Below, in pieces: positions 34,657 to 43,237 of a DNA stretch of 64,000 nucleotides. Source of the DNA: Mesorhizobium sp. M9A.F.Ca.ET.002.03.1.2 (GTDB lineage: Bacteria > Pseudomonadota > Alphaproteobacteria > Rhizobiales > Rhizobiaceae); assembly GCF_003952365.1 (NCBI RefSeq), contig NZ_CP034443.1, positions 5,325,001 to 5,389,000 of the forward strand. Reading direction: 5' to 3'. The notes under the pieces are model-generated. The model saw only the letters and a list, made by a program, of their open reading frames with translations. It made no database searches and was not told the DNA's origin. A program made the position numbers and the translations under genes. Numbering within the stretch: the first letter of the stretch is position 1; each line of letters starts with the position of its first letter.

Positions 34657-35994
34657 ATGCCGGACGACAACTCGGATGCGGCGATACCTAGAATTGCACT
34701 CATTTCAACCCACGGCTACGTTGCAGCAAACCCGCCACTGGGTGCGGCCGATACGGGCGGACAAGTGGTCTATGTCCTGGAACTTGCCAAGAAGCTGGCC
34801 CAATTGGGTTATGCTGTCGATGTCTGGACGCGGCGATTTGAAGACCAGCCTGCCGTCGATGACGTGGCGGACGGCGTTCGTGTCCTGCGTGTCGCCTGTG
34901 GCGGACCCGATTTTATTCCGAAGGAATATCTCCACCGCCACCTTCTCGAGTGGTGTGAAAACGCGCTGCGCCTGATTCGCAGGGAAAACCTCTCCTACGA
35001 CTTCATCAACAGCCACTACTGGGATGCGGGCGTGGCGGGGCAGCGACTGTCGGAAGCGCTTAATATCTCGCACATCCATACGCCGCATTCTCTCGGCATA
35101 TGGAAGCAGCGCCAGATGAAGACGGACTACCCGGACAAGGCCGATACATTCGAGGCCGAGTTCAACTTCACCGAGCGCATAAAGCACGAGACGATTATCT
35201 ATCGAAGCTGCGCCATGGTGATTGCAACGACGCCGCAGCAGGTGGATATGCTGGTCGAGGACTACAGTCTCGAGCGCGACCGCGTGCATATGATCCCGCC
35301 CGGTTACGACGACAACCGGTTTTTCCCGGTCAGCGAGGCTTCGCGCCGGATGATCCGCCATCGGCTTGGCTTCGAGGGGCGAACAATCCTGGCGCTCGGC
35401 CGGCTCGCCACCAACAAGGGCTACGACCTGCTGATCGATGCGTTTTCCGTAGTGGCGCCGCGTGTGCCAGATGCCGTCCTGAGGCTCGCTGTCGGCGGCG
35501 AGAACATGGACGAGCATGAACAGAAGATCCTCGACCAGCTCAAGGAACAGGTTGAACAGCTAGGCTTGCAGGATCGTGTCGTCTTTTCGGGTTATGTTGC
35601 CGACGAGGATCTGGCCGACACCTATCGGGCGGCGGACTTGTTCGTCCTGTCGAGCCGCTACGAGCCGTTCGGCATGACCGCGATCGAGGCAATGGCCTGC
35701 GGAACGCCCACCGTGGTCACGATCCATGGTGGCCTCTATCGCGGGATCAGCTATGGCCGGCACGCGCTTTTTGGCGATCCGTTCGACAAGGAAGACCTCG
35801 GCATCACGATCGTCAAGCCTATGAAGCACCCGCGCCTTTATGGCCGACTGGGCCGCATGGGTGCGCACAAGGCGCGCAGCCTGTTCACCTGGACAGGCAT
35901 CGCGCAACAGCTGGTCAGCCTCGTCGAAGGGCGTCCGGTGCTGAAGGCGGTCGACGACCATGATTGGGACGAGCCGTGGAACGACGGCGATTGA
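34657..35994 (+). CDS. Sucrose-phosphate-synthase-like GT4 glycosyltransferase
   Basis: The 445-residue protein has ISTHGYVAANPPLGAADTGGQVVYVLELA (about 17-45), the acceptor-side signature of sucrose(-phosphate) synthases, and the GT-B nucleotide-sugar part with GRLATNKGYD and SSRYEPFGMTAIEAMACGTPT. It would make sucrose 6-phosphate from UDP- or ADP-glucose and fructose 6-phosphate. ATG 34657 follows AGAAGG. The next gene encodes the matching phosphatase. The HAD domain fused in plant enzymes is absent. Confidence 0.87.
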   Translation: MPDDNSDAAIPRIALISTHGYVAANPPLGAADTGGQVVYVLELAKKLAQLGYAVDVWTRRFEDQPAVDDVADGVRVLRVACGGPDFIPKEYLHRHLLEWCENALRLIRRENLSYDFINSHYWDAGVAGQRLSEALNISHIHTPHSLGIWKQRQMKTDYPDKADTFEAEFNFTERIKHETIIYRSCAMVIATTPQQVDMLVEDYSLERDRVHMIPPGYDDNRFFPVSEASRRMIRHRLGFEGRTILALGRLATNKGYDLLIDAFSVVAPRVPDAVLRLAVGGENMDEHEQKILDQLKEQVEQLGLQDRVVFSGYVADEDLADTYRAADLFVLSSRYEPFGMTAIEAMACGTPTVVTIHGGLYRGISYGRHALFGDPFDKEDLGITIVKPMKHPRLYGRLGRMGAHKARSLFTWTGIAQQLVSLVEGRPVLKAVDDHDWDEPWNDGD

Positions 35995-36746
35995 GACCGA
36001 TCGCGCTTTTGTCGAGCGATCTCGACGGGACCCTGGCAGGTCATCCGCCGGCGACGTTACGTTTCCGTTCCAAATGGGAAGCGCTCGACCCCGAGCATCG
36101 ACCGGTTCTCGTCTACAACAGCGGTCGTCTGGCCGACGACATCTTGAACTTCGTCGACGATGTCGGCCTGCCAGCGCCGGACTATGTGATCGGCGGTGTC
36201 GGCACGATGCTGGCCGGTCCGCGGCACAGCTCACATCTGGAGCACTTCACCCAGAGGCTTTCGCAAGGCTGGTCTCTTGAAAAGGTCGATGCGGTGCTCG
36301 GATCGCTCAAAGACACCGTCCGGCAGCCCGACACCTACCAACACGCCTTCAAATCGAGTTGGTACCTGCACGACGCAAGTCCGGACGCCCTTGCCAGCAT
36401 CGAGCGCGCTCTGGACGAGGCCGGCCTCTCGGTGACGATGATCTATTCGAGCGGACGCGATCTCGACATCCTGCCGCGTTCAGCAGACAAGGGGCAGGCG
36501 CTGGCCTGGCTGTGCAATGAACTCGGCATCGGCCTGGATGAGGTGGTCGTCGCCGGCGATACCAACAACGATCGCAGTATGTTCGACCTGCCGGGCGCGC
36601 GTGGGATTGTCGTGGCCAATGCCCTTCCCGAACTGCGTGACATGGCTCGGGACAACCCGCTGATTTACAGCGCCAAGGAACAGTTTGCCCTTGGCGTCGT
36701 CGAAGGCCTCGTTCATTGGTCGGTGTTTGCGGACGCCCGATCCTGA
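35964..36746 (+). CDS. Sucrose-phosphate phosphatase-like HAD hydrolase
   Basis: The 260-residue protein shows HAD motif I SSDLDGTLAG (Asp 19, Asp 21), the YNSGR motif II and GDTNNDRSMF motif IV, with a cap like that of sucrose-6-phosphate phosphatase. It overlaps the glycosyltransferase gene. There is no ATG: TTG 35964, GTG 35976 or TTG 35991 are possible, so the exact N-terminus is uncertain. Confidence 0.85.
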   Translation: MGRAVERRRLRPIALLSSDLDGTLAGHPPATLRFRSKWEALDPEHRPVLVYNSGRLADDILNFVDDVGLPAPDYVIGGVGTMLAGPRHSSHLEHFTQRLSQGWSLEKVDAVLGSLKDTVRQPDTYQHAFKSSWYLHDASPDALASIERALDEAGLSVTMIYSSGRDLDILPRSADKGQALAWLCNELGIGLDEVVVAGDTNNDRSMFDLPGARGIVVANALPELRDMARDNPLIYSAKEQFALGVVEGLVHWSVFADARS

Positions 36747-36768
36747 CCTGGAAGTACTGATCTCCTCG

Positions 36769-38484
36769 TCAGGGTTTGAGCGCCCATACCGTCGCATGCA
36801 GAACGCCGCCCGTTTCGGCAATGAGGCGTGCTGATTGTATCGGCTCAAAACCGCTGATCCGCTTCGTGCCGGCCCAACGGCCGCGATCCGCGAAGACCTC
36901 GATCGATCCGTAATCGAGGAATATCCGCAGCCGTTTTGGACGGGCTCCCTTGGCGATGTAGTGAGGAGATTCCGCTGCGCCGTCGTCTCCATGACAGATG
37001 GCAAGTCCCTCGTCGTCAACGATGACACCGAGGCGGACGGTTGGATGATGGAGTTTCAGGTGGAAATGGACACCCTGCTTTTCGAGCTCGAACAGGATTT
37101 CGACGGCGCCATTGACAAAGGTTACCTGCTCCCCGGCCGCAAGGCGTGTTCGGTCCAGAATATGGCTCCGCAGGCTCTCGGCAGCTCCGATGGGCGGGGT
37201 ATGCAACTCGCCTGCGGACAGGTGGATATTTCGAGGCAATGTCATGGCTGTAGGGAAATCGATCGCCGGTCCGGTGTCGGCCCAGTTGGCAAGCCACCCT
37301 ATGCCGACGATGGCGTCACCGTCGACGAAGGCCTGGAAGGCGTAGTTGTCCGTGCCGAAGTCCAGTTCCTGTTCGAATTCCTTGGCAAAGGTCCGGCCGT
37401 CGAACCAGCCGACGATGGCCATTGTCAGGTTCTTGCGCCGGGTGGGTCGGTCCTCGCTATTCATCAGCCCGAGAATGAGAACCCAGCGCGTCGCGGGATC
37501 GGTCGCTGGCCCGTCGAGCGGCAGCAAACAGGGACATTCGATCGCCGTCGTCCGATAGTGTTTCTCGACCAGAAGCTTGCCGATATATGTCCAGCCGGTG
37601 GCGGCCGTATGGTCATGGGTTTCGTAAAGCAGGACAACGCCGCCTTCGTCGCTCTGGCTGCCCAGCAGCATTTTCCAAAGGCCATCCGGCCCCCTGAAGA
37701 CGTACGGGTCGCGAAAATCGGCCGTCAATCCCTGGTCGAGTGGGCGGTATGGCAGGATGACGTCCGCATTTCCCGCCATGATGAGGTCGCTGGAGGTGGC
37801 CGTGAGTTGAATTTGCTGTTCCGGGATACGGTCCTGTACCTGCTCGGTAAAAAACACGCGAATGCCCGGGCCATCGGCAAGCGGGATGGCTGAGCCGGAA
37901 TACGCCCCGCCCCGTTTGTCGGGCCTTGCGGTAAGATCTTCCGATGGGAACAGGAAGATCGGCATGTGACGCCACCGCAAATAATCGGAAGATACAGCGT
38001 GCCCCCAATGCATCGTGTTCCACCGAAGCCCATGCGAATAATGCTGATAAAAGAGATGCGGGCGCCCTCCAAACCGGCCAAATCCGTTTGGATCGTTCAT
38101 CCAGCCGAACGGAGGACGAAAATGATAGCTGTCGGGGATGTTCGGCGGGGCATTTCCCGGGTTGGTGTGAAGAACCGTAATGCCGGTCTCCAGCACGTCG
38201 GCCAATGCGAACCAGTACGCAACCGATACCGAGGTTTGATCCGTGTCGTAATCCAGGTCGACACTGCCACCGCCGAAGACGTGAAAAATTCTGAATTCAT
38301 ATTCCTCGGCGTTCGCAACGCTCACCTCGCCGAACTTGCCACGGACATTGGAAAAAGACAGTGAGCCCTGGATGCCCGGCTTGGTCGCCTTAAGCCAGAT
38401 ATGGAACGTGGCGTTGACTGGCAGGTCGGCATGCAGGCTTCGAATGGTGTCCCCTCCCGCAGTCCTTACCTGGCTGTCACTCAT
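36769..38484 (-). CDS. GH32 fructosidase (sucrose/levan hydrolase)
   Basis: The 571-residue protein has the GH32 catalytic triad: WMNDPNG with nucleophile Asp 131, RDP with Asp 260, and EC with acid Glu 317, then a C-terminal beta-sandwich (about 430-570). About 120 residues precede the catalytic domain and look like an added beta domain. No signal peptide is visible, so it is probably cytoplasmic. It is convergent with the sucrose-synthesis genes. GGAG precedes ATG 38484. Confidence 0.88.
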   Translation of the reverse strand: MSDSQVRTAGGDTIRSLHADLPVNATFHIWLKATKPGIQGSLSFSNVRGKFGEVSVANAEEYEFRIFHVFGGGSVDLDYDTDQTSVSVAYWFALADVLETGITVLHTNPGNAPPNIPDSYHFRPPFGWMNDPNGFGRFGGRPHLFYQHYSHGLRWNTMHWGHAVSSDYLRWRHMPIFLFPSEDLTARPDKRGGAYSGSAIPLADGPGIRVFFTEQVQDRIPEQQIQLTATSSDLIMAGNADVILPYRPLDQGLTADFRDPYVFRGPDGLWKMLLGSQSDEGGVVLLYETHDHTAATGWTYIGKLLVEKHYRTTAIECPCLLPLDGPATDPATRWVLILGLMNSEDRPTRRKNLTMAIVGWFDGRTFAKEFEQELDFGTDNYAFQAFVDGDAIVGIGWLANWADTGPAIDFPTAMTLPRNIHLSAGELHTPPIGAAESLRSHILDRTRLAAGEQVTFVNGAVEILFELEKQGVHFHLKLHHPTVRLGVIVDDEGLAICHGDDGAAESPHYIAKGARPKRLRIFLDYGSIEVFADRGRWAGTKRISGFEPIQSARLIAETGGVLHATVWALKP

Positions 38485-38773
38485 GAAGATGGCTCCGTTG
38501 CCTGTGGCGTTCTGTGCGGCGCTCCTGGACAGGTCAAACCGGGTTCTCGACCTGGAAATACGTTGCGGGAGGTTAAAGCCGGATTCTCACTTTAGCAAAG
38601 CCATTCCCCGGATTCCGCGCCCCAAGGCCTGCATCCACTACATGAACGAGCTCCAGTTGAGCGGGCCGATGCGCGAAGCCTGTGTTTGGCGACGTGACGG
38701 AATTTGAACGAGGCGCCAATTCCTAAGCTTTAATTCGCGGTACTTTCTGACGTATCGTGCGTGGGGAGGAACC

Positions 38774-38794
38774 ATGGCGACCGAGAGGCGATGA
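38774..38794 (+). CDS. Six-codon leader peptide candidate (MATERR)
   Basis: GGGGAGGAACC (38763-38773) is the best ribosome-binding site of the region and serves an ATG at 38774 that reads six codons and stops. Its TGA overlaps the ATG of the next gene (ATGA), whose own ribosome site is too close. The mini-gene may load ribosomes for the cassette. Confidence 0.45.
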   Translation: MATERR

Positions 38795-39369
38795 CGGTAC
38801 GGCAGCGTCTGTTGGCTATTCTCATCACTGGCATTGGCGGCACCGCGGCGGCGGCCGCCTCGTTTGCGATGGCGGTTTACGACGCGGCCAACCCGGAGGG
38901 CGTTGCCGTCGTTGCCGCCGGCGAGCCTGTGGACACCGGTCGCTGGATCGTCACCATTCGCGAGGCGCGGGCCGGCCCGACCCCGCCAACCGGCATCGAG
39001 CCGCTGGAGCCGAAGACCTTCGTGATGGTCGAATTCGACGCCGACAACCGCTCGGCGGAAACCAGCAACGTCCTCGCGAGATTGCTCGCCATCGATCCGC
39101 CGATCCCGGACCTGCCGGACCCGGTCGTCTATCTGGCGCGGGACGGCTGGGTCGCGGGCGGCATCAACCCCGGCGTGCCGGAACGGATGATTGCGGCCTG
39201 GGAATGGCCGCCCGCCCTCCCCCCGCCGCGCACGCTGCGGCTTCTGATCGGAAGTCAGATCTACAAGCGCCGCGATAATCTCTACGGCGCTTCCGGGTGG
39301 TTCGACCGCGATCCGGTTGCCGCCGTCGAACTGTCCGTTTCGCCGGCCAAAGCGGAGGCGGCGCGATGA
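38791..39369 (+). CDS. Membrane-anchored protein, cassette gene 1
   Basis: I do not recognise this 192-residue protein. It has one N-terminal membrane helix (about residues 8-30) and an outside domain rich in strands with TFVMVEFDADNRS and PGVPERMIAAWEWP. These positions match those of cassette genes 2 and 3 (VWVIIEA...; LVAEFEA...), suggesting one repeated fold, perhaps DUF4352-like. ATG 38791 is coupled to a six-codon leader. Its stop overlaps gene 2. Confidence 0.75.
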   Translation: MTVRQRLLAILITGIGGTAAAAASFAMAVYDAANPEGVAVVAAGEPVDTGRWIVTIREARAGPTPPTGIEPLEPKTFVMVEFDADNRSAETSNVLARLLAIDPPIPDLPDPVVYLARDGWVAGGINPGVPERMIAAWEWPPALPPPRTLRLLIGSQIYKRRDNLYGASGWFDRDPVAAVELSVSPAKAEAAR

Positions 39370-39959
39370 TCGGCTCCGTCAAGCGGCTGGCGGCGGTCCT
39401 GCTGGCCGCCGCGATGCTCTACGGGATGCAGCGTACGACGCCCCTCTACAGCGACATCATCTCGCCCGTTCCCGTGGCCGGCAGGCAGGGCGAAAGGCTG
39501 GACACCGGCGCCTTCGCCATCGGCGTCGCCGACGTCCATCTGGCACGGGAGATCAAGGCGTCGAGCTTCGGCCGCACCCGCACCTACACCACCTCCGGCG
39601 TCTGGGTGATCATCGAAGCCGCAGCCGCGGCCAAGCAGGAAAGCCTTTCCCTGACATCCGCCAAATGGCTCGGCCCGAACGGCGTGCGCCATGCGCTCAG
39701 CCAGCTCTTCTCGGCCATGCCGGGCATGCTGGGATCGGAGCGGCTGGAGCCGGGCATCCCGAGGCCGATGCTGATGGCGTTCGAGGTCCCGGAAAGCCAG
39801 CTCTCCGGCGCCACCCTGCTCATCGCCCGCTCCGCCCTGACGCCGCTCGCGGAGGAAGCGTGGATCGAGATGACGGACGTGCGGGCGCAAGACATCCGGT
39901 CGGCCGTCACGCTCGGCCGGGGCAGCCGGAGCCAGCCCTGGACGCTGGAGGCCGAATGA
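39366..39959 (+). CDS. Membrane-anchored protein, cassette gene 2
   Basis: The 197-residue protein has one N-terminal hydrophobic helix (about 6-20) and an outside domain with SGVWVIIEAAAAAKQ, then LEPGIPRPMLMAFEVPESQLSGATLLI. The second stretch follows the pattern of a DUF4352-type domain (glycine or proline turn, then AFEVP). It starts and ends in ATGA overlaps. The function is unknown. Confidence 0.75.
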   Translation: MIGSVKRLAAVLLAAAMLYGMQRTTPLYSDIISPVPVAGRQGERLDTGAFAIGVADVHLAREIKASSFGRTRTYTTSGVWVIIEAAAAAKQESLSLTSAKWLGPNGVRHALSQLFSAMPGMLGSERLEPGIPRPMLMAFEVPESQLSGATLLIARSALTPLAEEAWIEMTDVRAQDIRSAVTLGRGSRSQPWTLEAE

Positions 39960-40495
39960 CGGCGACCACTGCGAATGCCGGCGAACGCCGCCGCTACTGG
40001 TTCAGCATCGCGGCGCTGGCGGTCGTTCTGCCGGTCGCGATCCTGGTGCACACAGGGGATACGATTCGGGAGCGGCTGCGCGAAATGCGCAATCCCATCA
40101 CCGTCGAAAGCGGGGCCTTGCAGCGCTATGCCGGGGCGGACTGGCGGCTGACCGGGCTTGCCCGCCTCCCCGGGTCCCTTCCCAACACGGCCATCGTCCT
40201 CGCTGAATTCGAGGCGACCGTCGACGATCCGCCGCAGCTTGCGGAAAATCGGTGCCAGGTCGCCCTGACGGACGATCGGGGCCGCCGCTGGGAGCCGGCC
40301 TTCCTGCCCGAGAGCGCGGTGCGCAAGGTCAAGCCGGCAGCCGCGGATAAACCGCATTGCGGCCTGTTCGAGAAGATCAGCCCTGGCGATACGGTCATGA
40401 TGGCCGAGAGCTTCGTCGTTCCCGAAGGCGCGGAGAGCCTCGCGCTTTCCGTATCCCTCTCCGGGGCCCTGCCCGCCTATCTGCTCTTCAGGTAG
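39956..40495 (+). CDS. Membrane-anchored protein, cassette gene 3
   Basis: The 179-residue protein has one membrane helix (about 15-32) and an outside domain with NTAIVLAEFEATVDD, two cysteines (CQVALTDDRGRRWEP and HCGLFEKISPGD) that could form a disulfide, and ESFVVPEGAESLALSVSL. The arrangement is similar to genes 1 and 2. The end overlaps the convergent polytopic gene by eight bases. Confidence 0.75.
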   Translation: MTATTANAGERRRYWFSIAALAVVLPVAILVHTGDTIRERLREMRNPITVESGALQRYAGADWRLTGLARLPGSLPNTAIVLAEFEATVDDPPQLAENRCQVALTDDRGRRWEPAFLPESAVRKVKPAAADKPHCGLFEKISPGDTVMMAESFVVPEGAESLALSVSLSGALPAYLLFR

Positions 40496-41771
40496 AGACA
40501 GCCTGCGTCCGGCCGTCCTGCCGCGTTCGCGTCGCCACCGCGTGTTCGAGCACCGCCGCCAGGAGGGCGATGCGCACGGCGTCGAGCAGGATGCCGCCAT
40601 CGAGATCACTCGGGCTGCCGATGAACACGCTCATGATGCCGACAACAACCTGCCAGGTGGAGAGATCGTAGGGGCCGAGCGTGCGCGTCGCCCCGTACCA
40701 GAGCCAGGCGCCGAGCCAGTTGAGCGCGCGATAGGCGACGATGAAGGTGACGAGCGTCGCAAGTCCGGCGCTGAGCGTCAGCGTCAGGCAGGTCCAGACC
40801 GGCCGGTAGCGCGCGCGGTAACTACCAAGGAAATGGGCGGCGAAATCATGCAGCCATTTCCGCCAGGTCCCAGCACGCGAGGTGGCAGCGCGCGAGGGCG
40901 CGGCGGGTGCGGGCACGGGTGCGGGCGACAGATCGTAGCCGTTGATGATCGCCGCCATGACCAGCCAGATCATCGGCAGGAGTGCGTAAAAGAAGAGGTT
41001 CTGCGCCTGCTCGAAGGCGCTCGGCTGTCGGAACTCGACCGGGGTGAAGCCTTCTGCCGCGTGGGCCATCATCGACAACGACTGTAGGCCCATGCTCAGT
41101 TCCTCCAGCAGCGAGCCCGCCCCGAGCCACCTGATGAAGTCGTCCTTCCAGATGTCGAGGGCGTAGAGGCCGATGAATATCCAGCTTGCGTCCGCCGCCA
41201 CGATCACAAGACGCCACCAGGGCGCTTGCGAGCGGTCGTTCATACGCTTGGCGGCCCAGCGGATCGCCCAGCAGGCGACAACCGAGGCGATCAGGCCGCG
41301 CGACTGCAAGAGCTGGAAGATCTGCAGCTTCTCGCCGAATGCCACGCGGTCGAGCGCCAGCCGCGAATACTCCCGCACCGTGTCGCCGAGAAAGCCCCAC
41401 GCCGCGTAGTAGGCGAAGAACGGCAGAATCACCGCAGCCGTGATCGCCAGCATATGATCCCCGCTCCTCAGCCAGCCCGCGCCCTTCGCCGTGCTGGTCG
41501 GCGCCCGCCGCAGCGCGGCCAGGGCAGGCAGGCCCGACCGCAACACAGCGAACATCGTCACCACGACCAGCAGCTTCGCCAGCACCACGAGCGACAGCAT
41601 GAGCATCCCGCCCAGCGGGTGCTGAAGGCCCACCGTCACCGCCGCCTCCAGCAGAAGGTCGCGCGCGATGTACCCGATGGCGCCGACGAGAAGGAGTTGC
41701 GGCCAGTAGCGGGCAAGAAGGCCGGCCGTCAGCGCGAGCGGCCGGACGATGTCCTCGATCATCGTCGTCAT
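40488..41771 (-). CDS. Polytopic membrane protein of unknown function
   Basis: The 427-residue protein has about eight or nine hydrophobic segments, a cytoplasmic or periplasmic middle loop, and a Pro/Ala-rich linker near residue 280. I recognise no family motif. It converges on the three anchored-protein genes with overlapping ends, an arrangement that is tight enough to suggest a shared role, though it does not prove one. Confidence 0.7.
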   Translation of the reverse strand: MTTMIEDIVRPLALTAGLLARYWPQLLLVGAIGYIARDLLLEAAVTVGLQHPLGGMLMLSLVVLAKLLVVVTMFAVLRSGLPALAALRRAPTSTAKGAGWLRSGDHMLAITAAVILPFFAYYAAWGFLGDTVREYSRLALDRVAFGEKLQIFQLLQSRGLIASVVACWAIRWAAKRMNDRSQAPWWRLVIVAADASWIFIGLYALDIWKDDFIRWLGAGSLLEELSMGLQSLSMMAHAAEGFTPVEFRQPSAFEQAQNLFFYALLPMIWLVMAAIINGYDLSPAPVPAPAAPSRAATSRAGTWRKWLHDFAAHFLGSYRARYRPVWTCLTLTLSAGLATLVTFIVAYRALNWLGAWLWYGATRTLGPYDLSTWQVVVGIMSVFIGSPSDLDGGILLDAVRIALLAAVLEHAVATRTRQDGRTQAVST

Positions 41772-41976
41772 GGCGTATGCTTAGCGGGGCCAAAGCAGCC
41801 TCTCAACGCGCGGCCCGTTCAGATTTCGACATTCGCTTTCACAAACCGTGTGACGAAGGCGACGCCTTGAGTGGCTGGATGACGACCGCTGTGCGCCAGT
41901 TTGTCCGGCAGTCTTCCGGAGAAATTGCCGGCGGAAAGAAACGATGGAATTAAATCAATCGCTTATGGCGCGAAAC

Positions 41977-42061
41977 TGGTGCGGTCGAGAAGACTCGAAC
42001 TTCCACGGGTTGCCCCACAGCGACCTCAACGCTGCGCGTCTACCAATTCCGCCACGACCGC
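41977..42061 (-). tRNA. tRNA-Leu(GAG)
   Basis: On the minus strand the acceptor arms GCGGTCG and CGACCGC pair. The anticodon stem CAGCG/CGCTG encloses TTGAGGT with anticodon GAG. A long variable arm (class II, as in Leu) and GTTCGAGTC T-loop follow, and CCA is encoded. The 5' end is at 42061. Confidence 0.95.
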
Positions 42062-42242
42062 ACGTGGTAGGAGCCGGAACGAACCGGCACGCGGCGTGTA
42101 GCAAATCGTTTCTGGCGAAACAAGGGCGCGTCGCGCAATAATTGCCCGCGGATTCGGCATAACCATTCAAAGGGTTGGAACGCGCTCGGAACTGGACGTT
42201 TCAGCCGATTGCCGCCATATGTGAAGTGACACGAGACACACC

Positions 42243-42986
42243 ATGACAGAACGCAGCCAGATCGCCACGTCGTTCCTTCCCTTGCCCGGTTCGGCGCCGG
42301 TCGAATGGCGGATCGAACCTGGCCTCACCGCCTATCCGGATGCGCTTGCCGTGATGGAGGCGCGTGCCGAGGCGATCCGAAGCGGCGCCTCTGGCGAGAT
42401 GGTCTGGCTGGTCGAGCACCCGCCGCTTTACACGGCCGGCACCAGCGCCCGTATCGAGGACCTGATCGAGCCGGACCGTTTCCCGGTGTTCGCGGCCGGA
42501 CGCGGCGGCGAATACACCTATCATGGGCCGGGCCAGCGGGTCGCTTATGTGATGCTCGACCTGAAGCGGCGGCGCGAGGATGTCCGCGCCTTCGTCGCGG
42601 CACTTGAACAATGGATCATCGGCACGCTCGCCGCTTTCAATGTGCGCGGCGAACGGCGCGAGGACCGCGTCGGCGTCTGGGTGGTGCGGCCGGATCGCCC
42701 CGCCCTGGCCGACGGATCGCTCGCCGAGGACAAGATCGCCGCCATCGGCATCAGGCTGAGGCGCTGGGTAAGCTTTCACGGCATCGCCATCAATGTCGAG
42801 CCGGATCTCAGCCACTTCAGCGGCATCGTGCCGTGCGGCGTGCAGGATCACGGCGTCACCAGCCTCGTCGATCTCGGCCTTCCCCTTGGGATGGCCGACC
42901 TCGACCTCGCGCTGAAATCCGCCTTCGAGGATGTCTTCGGCCCCGCGGCACCTTTGCTTGTCGAACCGGCCCGCAAGGCCGGCTGA
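42243..42986 (+). CDS. lipB: Octanoyl-[ACP]:protein N-octanoyltransferase LipB
   Basis: The 247-residue protein has [13 protein letters not shown] (86-98), KIAAIGIR with catalytic Lys 164, and SGIVPCG with nucleophile Cys 198. It transfers octanoate from acyl carrier protein to lipoyl domains of 2-oxoacid dehydrogenases and the glycine cleavage H protein. The spacing and start at 42243 are typical. It stands alone on the plus strand after the tRNA. Confidence 0.96.
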   Translation: MTERSQIATSFLPLPGSAPVEWRIEPGLTAYPDALAVMEARAEAIRSGASGEMVWLVEHPPLYTAGTSARIEDLIEPDRFPVFAAGRGGEYTYHGPGQRVAYVMLDLKRRREDVRAFVAALEQWIIGTLAAFNVRGERREDRVGVWVVRPDRPALADGSLAEDKIAAIGIRLRRWVSFHGIAINVEPDLSHFSGIVPCGVQDHGVTSLVDLGLPLGMADLDLALKSAFEDVFGPAAPLLVEPARKAG

Positions 42987-43093
42987 CAAAAAAAGGCCGC
43001 CGGCAAAGGCGACGAAGCACCGAGCTCCGACGCTACCCCTCACCCCGTGAAGAACGAGGCGTCAGCGTTTGAGCCGCGTCCTTCAGCGCTGCC

Positions 43094-43180
43094 TCACATC
43101 GCTCCGATCCAGATCGCCATGGAAATGAGAAACGTGCTCATGCACACCAGTGACACGACATCCTGAACAAGACCGGTCAT
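43094..43180 (-). CDS. 28-residue single-helix membrane protein, probably SOS-regulated
   Basis: On the minus strand ATG 43180 follows AGGAGAG by four bases and reads 28 codons to TGA 43094. The peptide starts MTGLVQDVVS, continues as one uninterrupted hydrophobic helix, and ends AIWIGAM, with one Asp and no other charge. It is too short for gene finders. Its promoter is overlaid by three LexA-type half-sites. SOS-induced peptides of this size and form include SidA of Caulobacter (a cell-division inhibitor) and TisB of E. coli (a membrane toxin). I cannot say whether it is an orthologue of either. Confidence 0.75.
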   Translation of the reverse strand: MTGLVQDVVSLVCMSTFLISMAIWIGAM

Positions 43181-43202
43181 AACTCTCTCCTGTTTTCAGT
43201 AT

Positions 43203-43237
43203 GTTCATATTTTGTTCTAATTTTGTTCGAATGTCAA
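43203..43237 (-). promoter_or_regulatory. LexA operator with three half-sites over a promoter
   Basis: GTTC occurs at 43203-43206, 43214-43217 and 43225-43228, each spaced exactly seven bases, giving two overlapping GTTC-N7-GTTC (GAAC-N7-GAAC on the gene strand) SOS boxes of the alphaproteobacterial type. On the minus strand TTGACA (43237-43232) and CAAAAT (43214-43209) are 17 bases apart, so LexA bound here would cover the promoter. Confidence 0.82.

Noticed and set aside
38774..42061. Genomic island inserted at the tRNA-Leu gene
   Set aside because: The membrane cassette lies at the 3' end of the tRNA, a usual integration side, but I find no integrase and no second copy of the tRNA end near 38.5 kb.
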